Counted from the stretch's first letter, positions 55,173-64,000 are shown. The stretch: DNA of 64,000 bases from Anabaena sp. PCC 7108 (GCF_000332135.1 NZ_KB235896.1:2801403-2865402); one strand, 5' to 3'. Notes: generated from the sequence alone by a model not told the origin. Translations and numbers: made by a program.

Positions 55173-56075
55173 TTAACTATTATCTGACCCAGCATGATAA
55201 GAACTGCGAACTAGAGGTGCAGAACGAACGTGGCTAAATCCCATATCTCTGGCTATGCTGCCAAGTTGCTCAAATTCCTCTGGTGTCCAGTATTTTTGCA
55301 CTGGGAGATGTTCTAAAGACGGGCGCATATATTGACCCATAGTCAAGCGATCGCATTTTATAGCCCGAAGATCCGTCATTGTTTCCACTACTTCCTCAAT
55401 CGTTTCTCCATGTCCCAGCATCAAACCTGATTTAGTGGGAATAGAGGCATCGATTTCTTTAACTGTCGCCAGCACTGCTAATGAGCGATCGTACTTTGCC
55501 CCTCGCCGCACAGAACCAGTTAGAGAGCGTACTGTTTCCACATTATGGTTGAAACAAGCTGGTTGAGCTTTGACAATCATCTCTATCCCCTGGCGTTGTC
55601 CTACCACACCCGCACTACCCCAAAAATCTGGTGTTAGGACTTCAATTTGAGTTATTGGGTTTATTTGGCGGATAGTCTCCATGGTCGTCACAAAATGACT
55701 AGCACCCCCATCTGGCAAATCATCACGGGCTACAGAAGTCAGTACCACATATTCCAAGCCTAAAATCTGTACTGCTTCTGCGACTTTTTGTGGTTCTTCC
55801 ATATCTAAAGGCATTGGTGCATGACCTTTATCTACTTGACAAAAAGCACAAGAGCGTGTGCAAGTTGGACCCATAAGTAAAAAAGTCGCCGTTTTTTGGG
55901 CATAGCATTCACCCCGATTGGGGCAGCGTCCTTCTTCACAAATTGTGTGAATTTGCCGCTGCTTAATAATACGTTGTACCGTAGAGATTTCACTGGCTTT
56001 ACCAAGGGAACGACGTAACCAGCTAGGCATTGCTGTAATTTCTGATTTGAGTTCGGCTTGTCTTAAAGAAGTCAT
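55173..56075 (-). CDS. lipA: Lipoyl synthase, copy 2
   Basis: 300 residues from the ATG at 56075 (TTG at 56084 is less likely). Radical SAM fold with [20 protein letters not shown], and RSSYHAG at the end. It differs clearly from the copy at 31123, being a separate paralogue line, and carries a longer N-terminal extension. psaX follows on the same strand after about 110 bp. Both copies keep all cluster Cys, so both may be active on different targets. Confidence 0.92.
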   Translation of the reverse strand: MTSLRQAELKSEITAMPSWLRRSLGKASEISTVQRIIKQRQIHTICEEGRCPNRGECYAQKTATFLLMGPTCTRSCAFCQVDKGHAPMPLDMEEPQKVAEAVQILGLEYVVLTSVARDDLPDGGASHFVTTMETIRQINPITQIEVLTPDFWGSAGVVGQRQGIEMIVKAQPACFNHNVETVRSLTGSVRRGAKYDRSLAVLATVKEIDASIPTKSGLMLGHGETIEEVVETMTDLRAIKCDRLTMGQYMRPSLEHLPVQKYWTPEEFEQLGSIARDMGFSHVRSAPLVRSSYHAGSDNS

Positions 56076-56324
56076 AGATATCAAGAGTAAGATCCAAAAA
56101 TAAAGATAAAAGATATACTAGTCCAGGTTGGCAGAAATAATGGAGCAGCTAAAATCAGATGAAAAGCTTGTAACATCAGATTTTTCAACCTACTGATCAC
56201 CGACTACTGAACATTAAGGCGCATTTTTCAGTTTACTGAATTACTATGATACAAATCAATTACAGCACAAGCAGCAGTTTGATAAACTACTTGTAGTTTT
56301 GACACTTATACAGAAATATACTCT

Positions 56325-56359
56325 CCCCCAATCAACATAAATTTTGTATATAGTGGGGG
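56325..56359 (+). promoter_or_regulatory. Leader hairpin before the response regulator
   Basis: CCCCCA (56325-56330) pairs with TGGGGG (56354-56359). It lies 64 bp before the GTG start of the response regulator gene within a 338-bp gap and may be a leader or promoter element. Confidence 0.35.
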
Positions 56360-56422
56360 AATTCTTAATTTCAATCGGCAAACAGCTATCTACACTTAAA
56401 CTTTCTGGTAGAGTAATCAGTC

Positions 56423-57001
56423 GTGGCAAACAAAATTCTAGTTATCGATGACACTACAGTTGTTAGGGTAAAAGTACGCGAAATGTTACCTCAGGGTAAC
56501 TTTGAGGTATTAGAAGCAAAAGACGGTTTAGAAGGATATAATCTTATCCTTAATGAAAAAGTCAGCTTGATCATGTTGGATTTTATACTACCGAAAATGA
56601 GTGGCTGGGAAGTTTTCCAGAAAATTCAATCCCAGTCAGAATTAAAGAAAATTCCTCTGGTGATCATGTCTGGTCGCAAAGAAGAAGTAACAGAAAAAAT
56701 TCCTGAACCGTTTGAATATTTTGAATTTCTCAACAAGCCTTTTGATAAACGGCAGTTGATTAGTGCAATTAAGTCAGCGATGGACAAGGCTAGTAAAAAA
56801 GGTAACACAGATACTGCTCCTCCAATAGTAATAGCGCCTAAGCAAGAACCAGTAGCAGTAAAACCTGTTATGGAGACTAGTAGCTCTGCTGCTGATATTG
56901 ACGCACTAAATGCCAAAATTGTCAAGATGCAAGCAGAAATTGATAACTTGAAGAAACAGCTAACTCAGGTAGTAACATTTATTAAACAGAAAATTAAGTA
57001 G
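56423..57001 (+). CDS. Stand-alone response regulator with coiled-coil tail
   Basis: 192 residues, GTG start. The receiver domain (1-120) has acidic IDD, phospho-Asp in LIMLDFILPKMSG and Lys in FLNKPFD. A Pro/Val-rich linker and a short C-terminal coiled coil (ADIDALNAKIVKMQAEIDNL) follow in place of a DNA-binding domain, so it probably works by protein interaction, as in PilH/CheY-like regulators. A strong terminator follows. Confidence 0.85.
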   Translation: MANKILVIDDTTVVRVKVREMLPQGNFEVLEAKDGLEGYNLILNEKVSLIMLDFILPKMSGWEVFQKIQSQSELKKIPLVIMSGRKEEVTEKIPEPFEYFEFLNKPFDKRQLISAIKSAMDKASKKGNTDTAPPIVIAPKQEPVAVKPVMETSSSAADIDALNAKIVKMQAEIDNLKKQLTQVVTFIKQKIK

Positions 57002-57063
57002 TATTGGCTCTTGCTATTATCCCCCGAAATATTTCAGTCAATAAAAACAGTTATGGACTGACT

Positions 57064-57109
57064 AAAACCTGCCGACTTGTACTTAGAGTAAGAGAACGGC
57101 AGGTTTTTT
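57064..57109 (+). terminator. Strong intrinsic terminator
   Basis: AAAACCTGCCG (57064-57074) pairs with CGGCAGGTTTT (57097-57107), followed by two more T. It ends the response regulator transcript. Confidence 0.9.
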
Positions 57110-57341
57110 GGACTGGGGTAGAAGTCTCAACTACACAAATAGAAGAGGTTTTTGGATAACTTTATTTTTTGTTACATACTTCAGTTTTTTTTAGTAATGC
57201 AGGTTTCTATAAAACCCACCTAATGCGGGTTAAGAATTGTGTGGGAGATTAAAATTAAGTTAATTATTAATTAGATAGTTGATTATGAGCTATTTTTGGG
57301 AACTATGTAAGTAGAGTTCAAAAACTGTAGTTTTCAAATTT
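57110..57341. other. Intergenic region before the V4R-like gene
   Basis: 232 bp with no gene. It contains a small ACCC/GGGT hairpin near 57218-57230 and AT-rich promoter-like sequence before the start at 57342. Confidence 0.4.
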
Positions 57342-57875
57342 ATGAACGAATACGCTAACCAATCATTAGATCATGTCTATGTCCCCTTAGAGCGTGATGT
57401 TTTTTTACGTACCTTAATCAGAGAATTGTCAGGAACATTACAGGATATAGTAGGTTTAGAAGAAGCCTCTGGATTTATTAGCGTAGTTGGTGAAAGCATG
57501 GGTAGACAGATTAACGAAGATTATAAGTCTGCCCTGAAAGTATCAAATCTTAACCATAAGCAAGTTGTAGGAGTCTTGATTGACTTGAAAAGAAGAATTC
57601 AGGGTGATTTTTATGTCATTGAGGAGAATAATGAAAAAATCGTCTTTGGAAACCACATTTGCCCATTTGCAGAAAAAGTAATTGATCGTCCTGCTATGTG
57701 TATGATGACTTCAAATGTTTTTGGAACTATTGCATCTGATAATTTGGGATATGCCAAAGTAGAGTTGCAAGAGACAATAGCAAAGGGTGCAGATGGATGC
57801 AAAATAGTAGTTTATCTAAAAACCACACTAGAGTCAGAAGATGCACCAGGAAGAGAGTATTTCAAAGGTTTATAA
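57342..57875 (+). CDS. Methanogen output domain 1-containing protein
   Basis: 177 residues, soluble. The pattern ([20 protein letters not shown], then [30 protein letters not shown], and [15 protein letters not shown]) is the methanogen output domain 1 found in cyanobacterial signalling proteins. The two Cys (HICPF and PAMCMM) lie where such domains may bind a cofactor or metal. It is 86 bp upstream of the PAS histidine kinase gene on the same strand, so it is likely a partner of that kinase, now broken by an IS. Confidence 0.75.
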   Translation: MNEYANQSLDHVYVPLERDVFLRTLIRELSGTLQDIVGLEEASGFISVVGESMGRQINEDYKSALKVSNLNHKQVVGVLIDLKRRIQGDFYVIEENNEKIVFGNHICPFAEKVIDRPAMCMMTSNVFGTIASDNLGYAKVELQETIAKGADGCKIVVYLKTTLESEDAPGREYFKGL

Positions 57876-58734
57876 ACTAGATAAATTCATTATTAGTTAG
57901 CCAATCCTAGATTCTGATTGCATTTTCATCAAAATGCTCAAAAAATTAAAATAGAGACCGCATGACTCCTGAACAATTTATTGAATTTGCCAGAGTTTTG
58001 CCAGAACCTTTACTTTTAGTGAATAGTGATGGTCAAATACTAGCTACTAATCAACCAGTAGCAGATATGTTGGGGTTACGCCGTCAGGAATTGCAAGAGA
58101 AGATGATTTTTGATCTTGCGACTGAGCCTCATAGTAAAATTTCTGTGTATCTAAAAGCCTGTTCTCGTAGCCGCTCAATGGTTTTAGGTTCATTAACATT
58201 GCAAAATAGTCACGGAAAAACATTAGTCTGTCGTTGTCAAGGAGCCGTTATTAAACCTTGGTCTAATGAATCTTTAGCCTTAATTCTTCTCCGCTTAGAA
58301 GAGAGAAAATCAGCGAGCATTAACTTTATTTTGCTTACTAATAAAGTAGATGAACTAGCTAAAGAAATTTATAGACGGAAACAAGCAGAAGAGGCACTTT
58401 TCAAAGCTAATCAAGAACTAGAAATCAGAGTTGAGGAACGTACAACTGCTCTAAGAGAAATATTAAAGCAGTTACAAATTACCCAAACTCATCTGATTCA
58501 ATCTGAGAAAATGTCTAGTTTAGGTCAGATGGTTGCTGGTGTAGCACACGAAATCAATAATCCGATAAATTTTATTTATGGTAATCTATTTCATGCCGAA
58601 AATTATATTGAAAATTTGTTGAAATTATTAGATAAATATCAAGAATATTATCCCAATGCTCCTCAAGAAATCCAAAATATTAGAGAAGTGATAGATGTGG
58701 ATTTTATAGTAGAAGATATAATTAAAATTATCCA

Positions 58735-58740
58735 TTCTAT
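58735..58740. other. Target-site duplication, left copy
   Basis: TTCTAT directly before the IS left end; the matching right copy is at 60244-60249. Confidence 0.9.
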
Positions 58741-60243
58741 CTGGAGTTTAGACTAAGCCATGAAAAATGACCCAGCAGGGCTGAGTTAATCAGAGACTTA
58801 GGAAAAGTATGAATAACCTTGAGTATTAAACAGCAACAGAAGGTTCTTTAGGTGGTCGTGATACTGTTTTTTTAACAATGGGGCAGCGGTTTTTACGGTG
58901 ACGCTGTTTTCCTGGTTCCCAACCAGAAGACTTTCCGCGAGGTTTGGGTGCAGAAGTGGGAGTACCAATGGCCGCAAAAACTCCACCCATAGATTGAGCA
59001 ACCCTTCCAGGGGTCAAATTACCCTGAGATTTTTGCCAAGGGAGAGGATTATCGGTAACAATATCACGAGCTAACCACAATTCCCAAGTCATCAACGGCA
59101 TCAGGTCACTCCACCTTTCACATTGCTTAGGTGTACCAAAGTTTGGAACTGTCCAATGTAAACGTTGCTTTAAAAAGCGATACCAATGGTCAATGGTAAA
59201 GCGACGCAAGTAAAGACACCAAACTTCCTCTAGGGGTGGCATTTCTTCTCCTACCCAAGCCAACCACAAAGGTTTAGACACTCTCATGTTACCTTGCGCG
59301 TCCAGACGTTCAACTCTGATAATTAACATTGGGCTTGTGGCAGCTTTACGGAAATGTAAATCTTTCCACAGTCTCAGACGCACAAGTCCTAATTTTGGGT
59401 CATTTATTTCTAATACAGATGTCGCCTCAGTCCATGTTGTTGGTTCATTGAGTTTAAATTTATCACCATGCTTCTTGGGTCGCCCCTTCCCAGAATAAGC
59501 TCCTGGTTCACCCCATAAACACAAGTTTGAACGCAACCGAACGAGAATATCTGCGGGAATGTTCGCAGTTTTTAAGACAAAAGGCGCACAACCATACTCA
59601 CTATCCCAAACAGAAATTGGTCTGACAGGTAAATATTTACATACCTGTTTGAGTTGCCAAACTGCTTTTGAAATAGGACTTTCAGAACTTGTGATTCGTT
59701 CATGTCTTAAAGGTAATGCCCAACTCCCCTCTTTTTCTGGTATCCAGGCTATTGTGCTATATCCCTGTCCTACAGTTATTGGTTTATTTCCGGCGATGGA
59801 TGTGCCACTATGTTGATAAGTTCTTTCTTTGAGTTTGACTGCATCTGGTCGTGACCAGTTCGTATGATCTCCTGCCAATAGAGGTCGCTCCACAGTTGGT
59901 ATCTGTTTGATATATAGCTGCATCAATTTCTGTCGCTGTGGTCTGCTATCTTGTAATGCTTCATAGATGCTTGGCCACTTGCGTCTAAATACTGGTGATA
60001 AGGACAACTCTGCTAGGCAATAAACATTTCGAGTCAGTAATATCGCATCTGTCAATTCAAAGGTAGCGTCTTTCGCTTTGCCTAAATGTTGGTAGGCTGC
60101 TTGACGGAATTCTTCTAAGGAGGTACGTTTCATATTGGCGAGTAAGAGTAGGTGATTCTTCTCTTAGCTTCCGCCAAAAGGGGGACTGTATTCAATCAGA
60201 CTCCCTTTTTTCTTGAACATGACCGATTTAGTCTAAACTCCAG
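58741..60243 (-). mobile_element. 1503-bp insertion sequence with perfect 16-bp terminal repeats
   Basis: Left end CTGGAGTTTAGACTAA (58741-58756) and its exact reverse complement at 60228-60243. The flanking TTCTAT is duplicated (58735-58740, 60244-60249). It encodes a full-length transposase. Perfect ends, an exact 6-bp duplication and an undecayed host gene point to a recent, possibly active insertion. Confidence 0.95.
58826..60133 (-). CDS. DDE transposase of the inserted IS
   Basis: 435 residues, complete, ATG start. Asp motifs are LLAGDHTNW and WDSEYG, with a third acidic residue expected around RFTIDHWYRFLKQRL. The Gly-Lys-Arg-rich C-terminus may bind the ends. It resembles the IS701/DDE_5 type (and the putative transposase family NF041680), but the 6-bp target duplication is not what I recall for IS701, so the family is left open. 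It is the only gene of the IS. Confidence 0.85.
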   Translation of the reverse strand: MKRTSLEEFRQAAYQHLGKAKDATFELTDAILLTRNVYCLAELSLSPVFRRKWPSIYEALQDSRPQRQKLMQLYIKQIPTVERPLLAGDHTNWSRPDAVKLKERTYQHSGTSIAGNKPITVGQGYSTIAWIPEKEGSWALPLRHERITSSESPISKAVWQLKQVCKYLPVRPISVWDSEYGCAPFVLKTANIPADILVRLRSNLCLWGEPGAYSGKGRPKKHGDKFKLNEPTTWTEATSVLEINDPKLGLVRLRLWKDLHFRKAATSPMLIIRVERLDAQGNMRVSKPLWLAWVGEEMPPLEEVWCLYLRRFTIDHWYRFLKQRLHWTVPNFGTPKQCERWSDLMPLMTWELWLARDIVTDNPLPWQKSQGNLTPGRVAQSMGGVFAAIGTPTSAPKPRGKSSGWEPGKQRHRKNRCPIVKKTVSRPPKEPSVAV

Positions 60244-60862
60244 TTCTATGAGATTCGGAACAAAACGCGTTCAGGCAATTGTTAAATCGCTGCGTAACTT
60301 TTCTAGGCTTGATGAAGCTGAAATTAAGGCAGTTAATATACATGAAGGAATTGACAGCACTTTAATGATTTTGGCACACAGATTGCACGGTAAACATTGT
60401 AACTATCCAGAAATTACAGTCATCAAAAAATACGGTAAATTACCAAATGTAACTTGCTGTCCTTCTAAACTAAACCAGGTATTTATGAATCTTCTAACTA
60501 ATGCAATTGATGCAATAGAAGATTTAGTTTTTAGGAATCATTGTTCAATTTTAAGCTCAAAAATAACCCAACAAAAAAGTAGTCAATTCAGCGAGCCAAT
60601 AATTTGTATTACTACCGAAGTGATAGATGATGATTGGGTGGAAATAATTATTGCAGATAATGGTTCAGGAATCGAGGAAGCATTACAAAATAAGATATTT
60701 AATCCTTTTTTTACAACAAAACCTGTGGGTAAAGGTACTGGTCTTGGTTTATCTATTAGTTATCAAATTGTAGTAGAAGAACATGGGGGATACCTGAGCT
60801 ATAATTCTATACCCATGAAAGAAACTAAATTTGTGATGAAGATTCCCATCAATAAGAGATAA

Positions 60863-61213
60863 TTGAAAATCTGTTATGTTATTTTTTTAAAAATGTGCCT
60901 GTATTAAACCACGTCTACTTTGAAATCCTTAGTTTTTTCAGAATTGGGTTTTATTCCCAAATCTTATACTCTTCCCTGTTCCCTGTTCCCTGTTCCCTGT
61001 TCCCTGTTCCCTTTTGAAAAACTCCAGTTCTCAACTTGGATGAGGTTTACTTATGTAAAACCACGAGGATGTTAGGGAAAATTGAGGAGTAAGCTAAGAT
61101 AAATATTTGAAAAGGAACTCTGAGATTACTCTCATTGTCAGAAACATTTATTGTGAACTAACGTCTTAGTTCATACGGCTTAAAGTTTAATTTAATTGTC
61201 TATTGAGATTGCC
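60863..61213. other. Intergenic region with heptamer array
   Basis: 351 bp between the kinase remnant and the lipoprotein gene. Apart from the CCCTGTT-type array at 60971-61015, nothing coding was seen. Confidence 0.5.
60971..61015. repeat. TTCCCTG heptamer array
   Basis: About six tandem TTCCCTG units. The same heptamer family (GGGAACA on the other strand) occurs translated inside cobN at 25571 and in the MITE-like element at 10094. Confidence 0.9.
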
Positions 61214-61924
61214 ATGAAATCTATCATCAAACTGTTAACTAAACTCAACTGTAACCGCAGATTACCTCAAGTAATGATTGTGACATTGGTCTTAACAAGT
61301 TTACTAGCTTGTGGGATGGAAATTACTAACAATAATCCATCTTTAGCTGTTCCTAATACAGAACAGAGACAAACGTCTCAAAACAAATTACCTAAAAGTA
61401 TTTCTAGAAAATTGCTACAGGATGCGTCTAAACGTTCTGGAGTGAAAACGCGTGATTTGAAAATTACTCAAGTTACAACCAAAACCTTTGGAAATCCTTG
61501 CACTTTTCAATTTGGAGAAATTTGCACTAGGGAATATAGACCAATTCAAGGTTGGGAAGTGGTTGTTCAGGTAAAAGATAAATCATGGACTTATCATGTC
61601 AATAAATCTGGTTCCCAAATTATCTTAGATCCCAAAGTCAGCACTAATCAACTACCGAAAAGTATTGCTGATCAAATTTTGAAAGATGCTGCTCAACGTT
61701 CTAGCTTACCGATTAATGCGATAAAAATTACTCAAAGCACTCAGAAAACCTTTAGTAATGCTTGTGTGTTGAACTTTGGTGAAATCTGTACTCAGCAGTA
61801 TGATCCCGTAGAAGGCTGGGTAGTAACTGTGAAAGTGAAAAACCAATCTTGGACTTACCATACAGACAAAACTGGCTCAAGCGTTGTCTTAGATCCCAAA
61901 ATCAACGCCACTTTAAAAAATTAA
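61214..61924 (+). CDS. Lipoprotein with two tandem domain repeats
   Basis: About 236 residues from the ATG at 61214 (an earlier in-frame TTG is less likely). The signal peptide ends in LLACG, a lipobox, so the protein is probably lipid-anchored. Two repeats of about 83 residues follow, each beginning LPKSI and containing a TFxNxC..F..GEICT core, a GWxVxVxVKxxSWTYH motif and an LDPK end. Each has two Cys that could form a disulfide. No family name known. It precedes rpmI with its own promoter between. Confidence 0.75.
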   Translation: MKSIIKLLTKLNCNRRLPQVMIVTLVLTSLLACGMEITNNNPSLAVPNTEQRQTSQNKLPKSISRKLLQDASKRSGVKTRDLKITQVTTKTFGNPCTFQFGEICTREYRPIQGWEVVVQVKDKSWTYHVNKSGSQIILDPKVSTNQLPKSIADQILKDAAQRSSLPINAIKITQSTQKTFSNACVLNFGEICTQQYDPVEGWVVTVKVKNQSWTYHTDKTGSSVVLDPKINATLKN

Positions 61925-61977
61925 ATTTCTTTCCTCTGCGCTCCTGCTGTGGTTAGTTCATTTCAATTTTTTTAGTG

Positions 61978-61983
61978 TATACT
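61978..61983 (+). promoter_or_regulatory. Probable -10 box before rpmI
   Basis: TATACT lies 30 bp before the rpmI ATG with a TG just upstream. The matching -35 is weak. It fits a sigma-70 promoter for rpmI-rplT. Confidence 0.35.
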
Positions 61984-62012
61984 ATTAGATTGTGTCGAAT
62001 CCAAGCCATCCC

Positions 62013-62210
62013 ATGCCTAAACTCAAGACTCGTAAAGCAGCAGCCAAGCGATTTCGTGCTACCGGCACCGGTAAAATCGTCCGTCGCAAAGCTTTCAAAA
62101 GCCACCTTCTTGAACACAAGTCTTCTAACAAAAAGCGCGGTTTGCGCCAGTCTGCACTTGTACATGAGCGCGACGAAGACAATGTGCGCTTGATGCTTCC
62201 TTATTTGTAA
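62013..62210 (+). CDS. rpmI: Ribosomal protein L35
   Basis: 65 residues from the ATG at 62013, the normal length of bL35; a GTG at 61992 would add seven residues without family support. Starts [14 protein letters not shown] and contains the Lys/Arg-rich pattern of bL35. It is followed by rplT after 21 bp. infC, which precedes rpmI in many bacteria, is not here. Confidence 0.95.
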   Translation: MPKLKTRKAAAKRFRATGTGKIVRRKAFKSHLLEHKSSNKKRGLRQSALVHERDEDNVRLMLPYL

Positions 62211-62231
62211 AACATCACAGGTAGTTAAGAT

Positions 62232-62588
62232 ATGACCCGGGTAAAACGCGGTAATGTAGCTCGTAAACGCCGCAATAAAATTCTCAAACTAGCTAAAGGT
62301 TTTCGTGGTTCTCACTCAACTTTGTTTAGAACCGCTAACCAACAGGTAATGAAGGCACTTCGCAGTGCTTACCGCGATCGCAAAAATAAAAAGCGCGATT
62401 TTCGTCGTCTGTGGATCACTCGTATTAACGCGGCTTCCAGACAACATGGCTTAAGCTACAGCCAGTTAATCGGTAATCTGAAAAAAGCCAATGTGGAACT
62501 AAATCGCAAAATGTTGGCACAATTGGCAGTTCTTGATCCCACAAGTTTCGCTAAAGTTGCTGAACTGGCAAACTCAGTTAAAGGATAA
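62232..62588 (+). CDS. rplT: Ribosomal protein L20
   Basis: 118 residues, complete. Starts [18 protein letters not shown] and contains the bL20 pattern [12 protein letters not shown], then [16 protein letters not shown]. Binds 23S rRNA and is needed for 50S assembly. Same transcription unit as rpmI. In other bacteria L20 represses its operon, but no operator was identified here. Confidence 0.95.
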   Translation: MTRVKRGNVARKRRNKILKLAKGFRGSHSTLFRTANQQVMKALRSAYRDRKNKKRDFRRLWITRINAASRQHGLSYSQLIGNLKKANVELNRKMLAQLAVLDPTSFAKVAELANSVKG

Positions 62589-62600
62589 AGGTGGCAACGG

Positions 62601-63416
62601 ATGAATAACGGATGTAACATATGGTCAAAAATTAATCAGTTACATCTGGTATTATCCGCTACCTTGTTTCTGGTTTTATGCCTGTGCTTTGGGGGGAAAG
62701 AATTGACTGCATCTGCCGCCCCACTGTCAGAAATTGAGCGCCGAGGCTATGTAAATATTGCTGTTAAAGATAACTTGCGTCCGTTGGGATTTAGGGATAG
62801 TAAAGGCAATTTACAAGGCTTAGAAATTGATTTAGCCCAGCGTTTAGGAAGTGATTTGTTAGGTAAAATCGATGCGGTGAAGTTGCAACCGGTGGCTAAT
62901 AGCGATCGCTTGTCTGTAGTCTTAGAAAATAAAGTTGATCTCACCATTGCCAGAGTCACAGCCACTGAATCCCGCTCCCGCATAGTCAGCTTCAGTGTTC
63001 CTTACTATTTTGATGGTGCGGCAATAGTCACAAAAAATACGGCAATTAATCAGCTAAAAGATTTAGAAAAACGTAAAATAGCTGTACTCAACAACTCCAG
63101 CACGATTGATTATGTAAAATATTTTATCCCGAAGGCTGAATTAATAGGCGTAAACTCTTACATTCAAGGACGAGAGCAAATAGAAAGTAACAGTGCTGAT
63201 GCTTTTGCTGCTGATACCAGCGTTCTGAGTGGTTGGGTACAAGAAGATTCCCAATATCGGCTACTACCAACCAAGCTATCGGCCGAGCCTTTGTCGGTGG
63301 TTACACCCAAGGGATTGCAGTACGATGAGTTAAGAAGAAAGGTGAATGAAGCGATCGCTCGTTATACAGTAACAGGTTGGCTCAAAGAACGCATCCAGTA
63401 TTGGGGATTATCATAG
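62601..63416 (+). CDS. Amino-acid-type ABC solute-binding protein (SBP_bac_3)
   Basis: 271 residues with an N-terminal hydrophobic signal (LVLSATLFLVLCLCFGG). The SBP family 3 pattern is clear: IERRGYVNIAVKDNLRPLGF, then GLEIDLAQRLG, and TATESRSRIVSFSVPYY with the ligand Arg region. It is probably the periplasmic or lipid-held binding protein of a polar amino-acid uptake system. No permease or ATPase gene follows, so the partner is elsewhere. ATG 12 bp after rplT stop. Confidence 0.85.
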   Translation: MNNGCNIWSKINQLHLVLSATLFLVLCLCFGGKELTASAAPLSEIERRGYVNIAVKDNLRPLGFRDSKGNLQGLEIDLAQRLGSDLLGKIDAVKLQPVANSDRLSVVLENKVDLTIARVTATESRSRIVSFSVPYYFDGAAIVTKNTAINQLKDLEKRKIAVLNNSSTIDYVKYFIPKAELIGVNSYIQGREQIESNSADAFAADTSVLSGWVQEDSQYRLLPTKLSAEPLSVVTPKGLQYDELRRKVNEAIARYTVTGWLKERIQYWGLS

Positions 63417-63465
63417 GTAGACGTGAATATTTATCGTTAGGATTAAAACAGTAGGCAGAAAGTAT

Positions 63466-63498
63466 AATTACGAATTACGAATTACGAATTACGAATTA
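63466..63498. repeat. ATTACGA heptamer array, third copy
   Basis: About five AATTACG-type units lie between the solute-binding protein gene and the TPR gene. This array does not overlap a stop codon. Confidence 0.85.
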
Positions 63499-63575
63499 TT
63501 TTTTTATTTCCCCATGTTCCCATAAAGCTGAATAATAGATAGAGAAAGCACTTTTTATATTTGTATTTGTAGGTA

Positions 63576-64000
63576 ATGGATAACAATCTAGTCCTTGTTT
63601 ATCTCTCAATTTTCGTCGGGTTGCTCGCATTTGCAGGTGTGAGTGTTTTTCGCCAGATTTTCAAAACTCGCAAACTAGAAAGTTCTCTTTCTAAGTTGAA
63701 AACCAAGTTAAGTAAAGAGAAGGGTACAGCCCAAGAATATTACGAATTAGCCAGTATTTATTCTGAAAAAAAAGTTTTTACCCAAGCAATACCACTTTTT
63801 CAAAAAGCTTTAAAAGCGGCTGAGGAAGAGGGAGAAGAGAGTATTGCCCCAGTTTACAATGGCTTGGGTTATGTTTACTTTGCCCAAGAACAATATGACT
63901 TAGCAATTCGTCAATATAAAGAAGCCATTAAATTGAAACCAGATTATTTATCAGCCCTAAATAATCTTGGACACGCCTACGAGAAGAAAAAACTCAATGC
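63576..64000 (+). CDS. ycf37: Ycf37-like TPR membrane protein (5' part, runs off window)
   Basis: 141 codons visible from the ATG at 63576. One N-terminal transmembrane helix (VYLSIFVGLLAFAGVSVF) is followed by a Lys-rich coil and at least three TPR motifs (EYYELASIYSEKKVFTQAI; APVYNGLGYVYFAQEQYDLA; KPDYLSALNNLGHAYEKKK). This layout matches cyanobacterial Ycf37, a photosystem I assembly/stability factor. The 3' end is outside the window. A generic TPR protein is the alternative. psaX elsewhere in the window fits a phototroph but is not linked in position. Confidence 0.65.
   Translation, partial: MDNNLVLVYLSIFVGLLAFAGVSVFRQIFKTRKLESSLSKLKTKLSKEKGTAQEYYELASIYSEKKVFTQAIPLFQKALKAAEEEGEESIAPVYNGLGYVYFAQEQYDLAIRQYKEAIKLKPDYLSALNNLGHAYEKKKLN

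Larger units (their letters stand above)
57962..60862 (+). pseudogene. PAS histidine kinase gene interrupted by an insertion sequence
   Basis: The 5' part (57962-58740) holds a PAS domain, coiled coil and H-box ([14 protein letters not shown]). The 3' part (60250-60862) holds the N-box (NLLTNAIDAIED), G1 and G2 motifs (DNGSGIEE, GTGLGLSIS). Removing the IS and one copy of the 6-bp duplication restores one open frame of 463 residues across the junction (IIHSMRFGTKR). The 5' frame now ends in the IS terminal repeat (TAA at 58754-58756). The 3' part still has an ATG at 60248 and could give a lone ATPase domain. Recent disruption: the rest of the gene shows no decay. Confidence 0.93.

Overview
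The window looks like chromosomal DNA of a filamentous, probably heterocyst-forming cyanobacterium (Nostocales, Anabaena/Nostoc type). This rests on the AT-rich genome with many GCGATCGC (HIP1) octamers, short tandem heptamer repeats between genes, photosystem genes (psaX and a Ycf37-like TPR protein), two lipoyl synthases, and a sigC-furA-cell-wall-protein block in the order I know from Anabaena sp. PCC 7120. No rRNA, CRISPR array or prophage was seen. One tRNA (Pro, anticodon CGG) is present.

Layout. 1-6 kb: the end of an unidentified gene, an IS200/IS605-like hairpin, and a 1937-residue Ser/Thr kinase-ATPase-GAF protein of the HstK type that ends in a second ATPase domain instead of a histidine kinase. 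6-12.6 kb, minus strand: a RiPP-like cluster with a PatD/TruD-type YcaO heterocyclase, an amidohydrolase and two paralogous proteins of unknown function. 12.7-20 kb: a Tat-exported phosphoesterase, a Pro/Glu-rich membrane protein, an RppA/RppB-like two-component pair, a MATE exporter next to an SbnA-like PLP enzyme, and nanE. 20-31 kb: a GAF histidine kinase, cobN, a four-repeat peptidoglycan-binding protein convergent with furA, then sigC and gpsA. 31-40 kb: lipA, tRNA-Pro, a baeRF-like protein, the cobalt ECF transporter cbiMQO and acs.

40.9-42 kb: a two-gene cassette, one resembling a nuclease and one small and acidic. 42-47 kb: pdhC (lipoylated E2), a YlqD protein and an acyl-CoA/acyl-ACP ligase. 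47.2-49.6 kb: gene-poor and repeat-rich. 49.6-57 kb: an SGNH hydrolase, larE, a 46-residue protein, a hybrid histidine kinase, an amino-acid ABC permease, psaX, a second lipA and a response regulator. 57-61 kb: a methanogen-output-domain protein followed by a PAS histidine kinase split by a fresh 1503-bp insertion sequence with a perfect 6-bp target duplication. 61-64 kb: a two-repeat lipoprotein, rpmI-rplT, a solute-binding protein and the start of the Ycf37-like gene.

Functional links. The cobalt transporter and CobN fit cobalamin synthesis. LipA (two copies) modifies PdhC. FurA and SigC give iron and global regulation. Repeats interact closely with genes: heptamer arrays supply the stop codons of two genes, several repeat families sit in frame inside cobN, and one MITE-like element begins 1 bp after the heterocyclase stop codon. 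The most promising uncharacterised system is the YcaO-amidohydrolase-paralogue cluster at 6.2-12.6 kb. It has no obvious precursor peptide and has a striking 10-bp-period repeat array within it.
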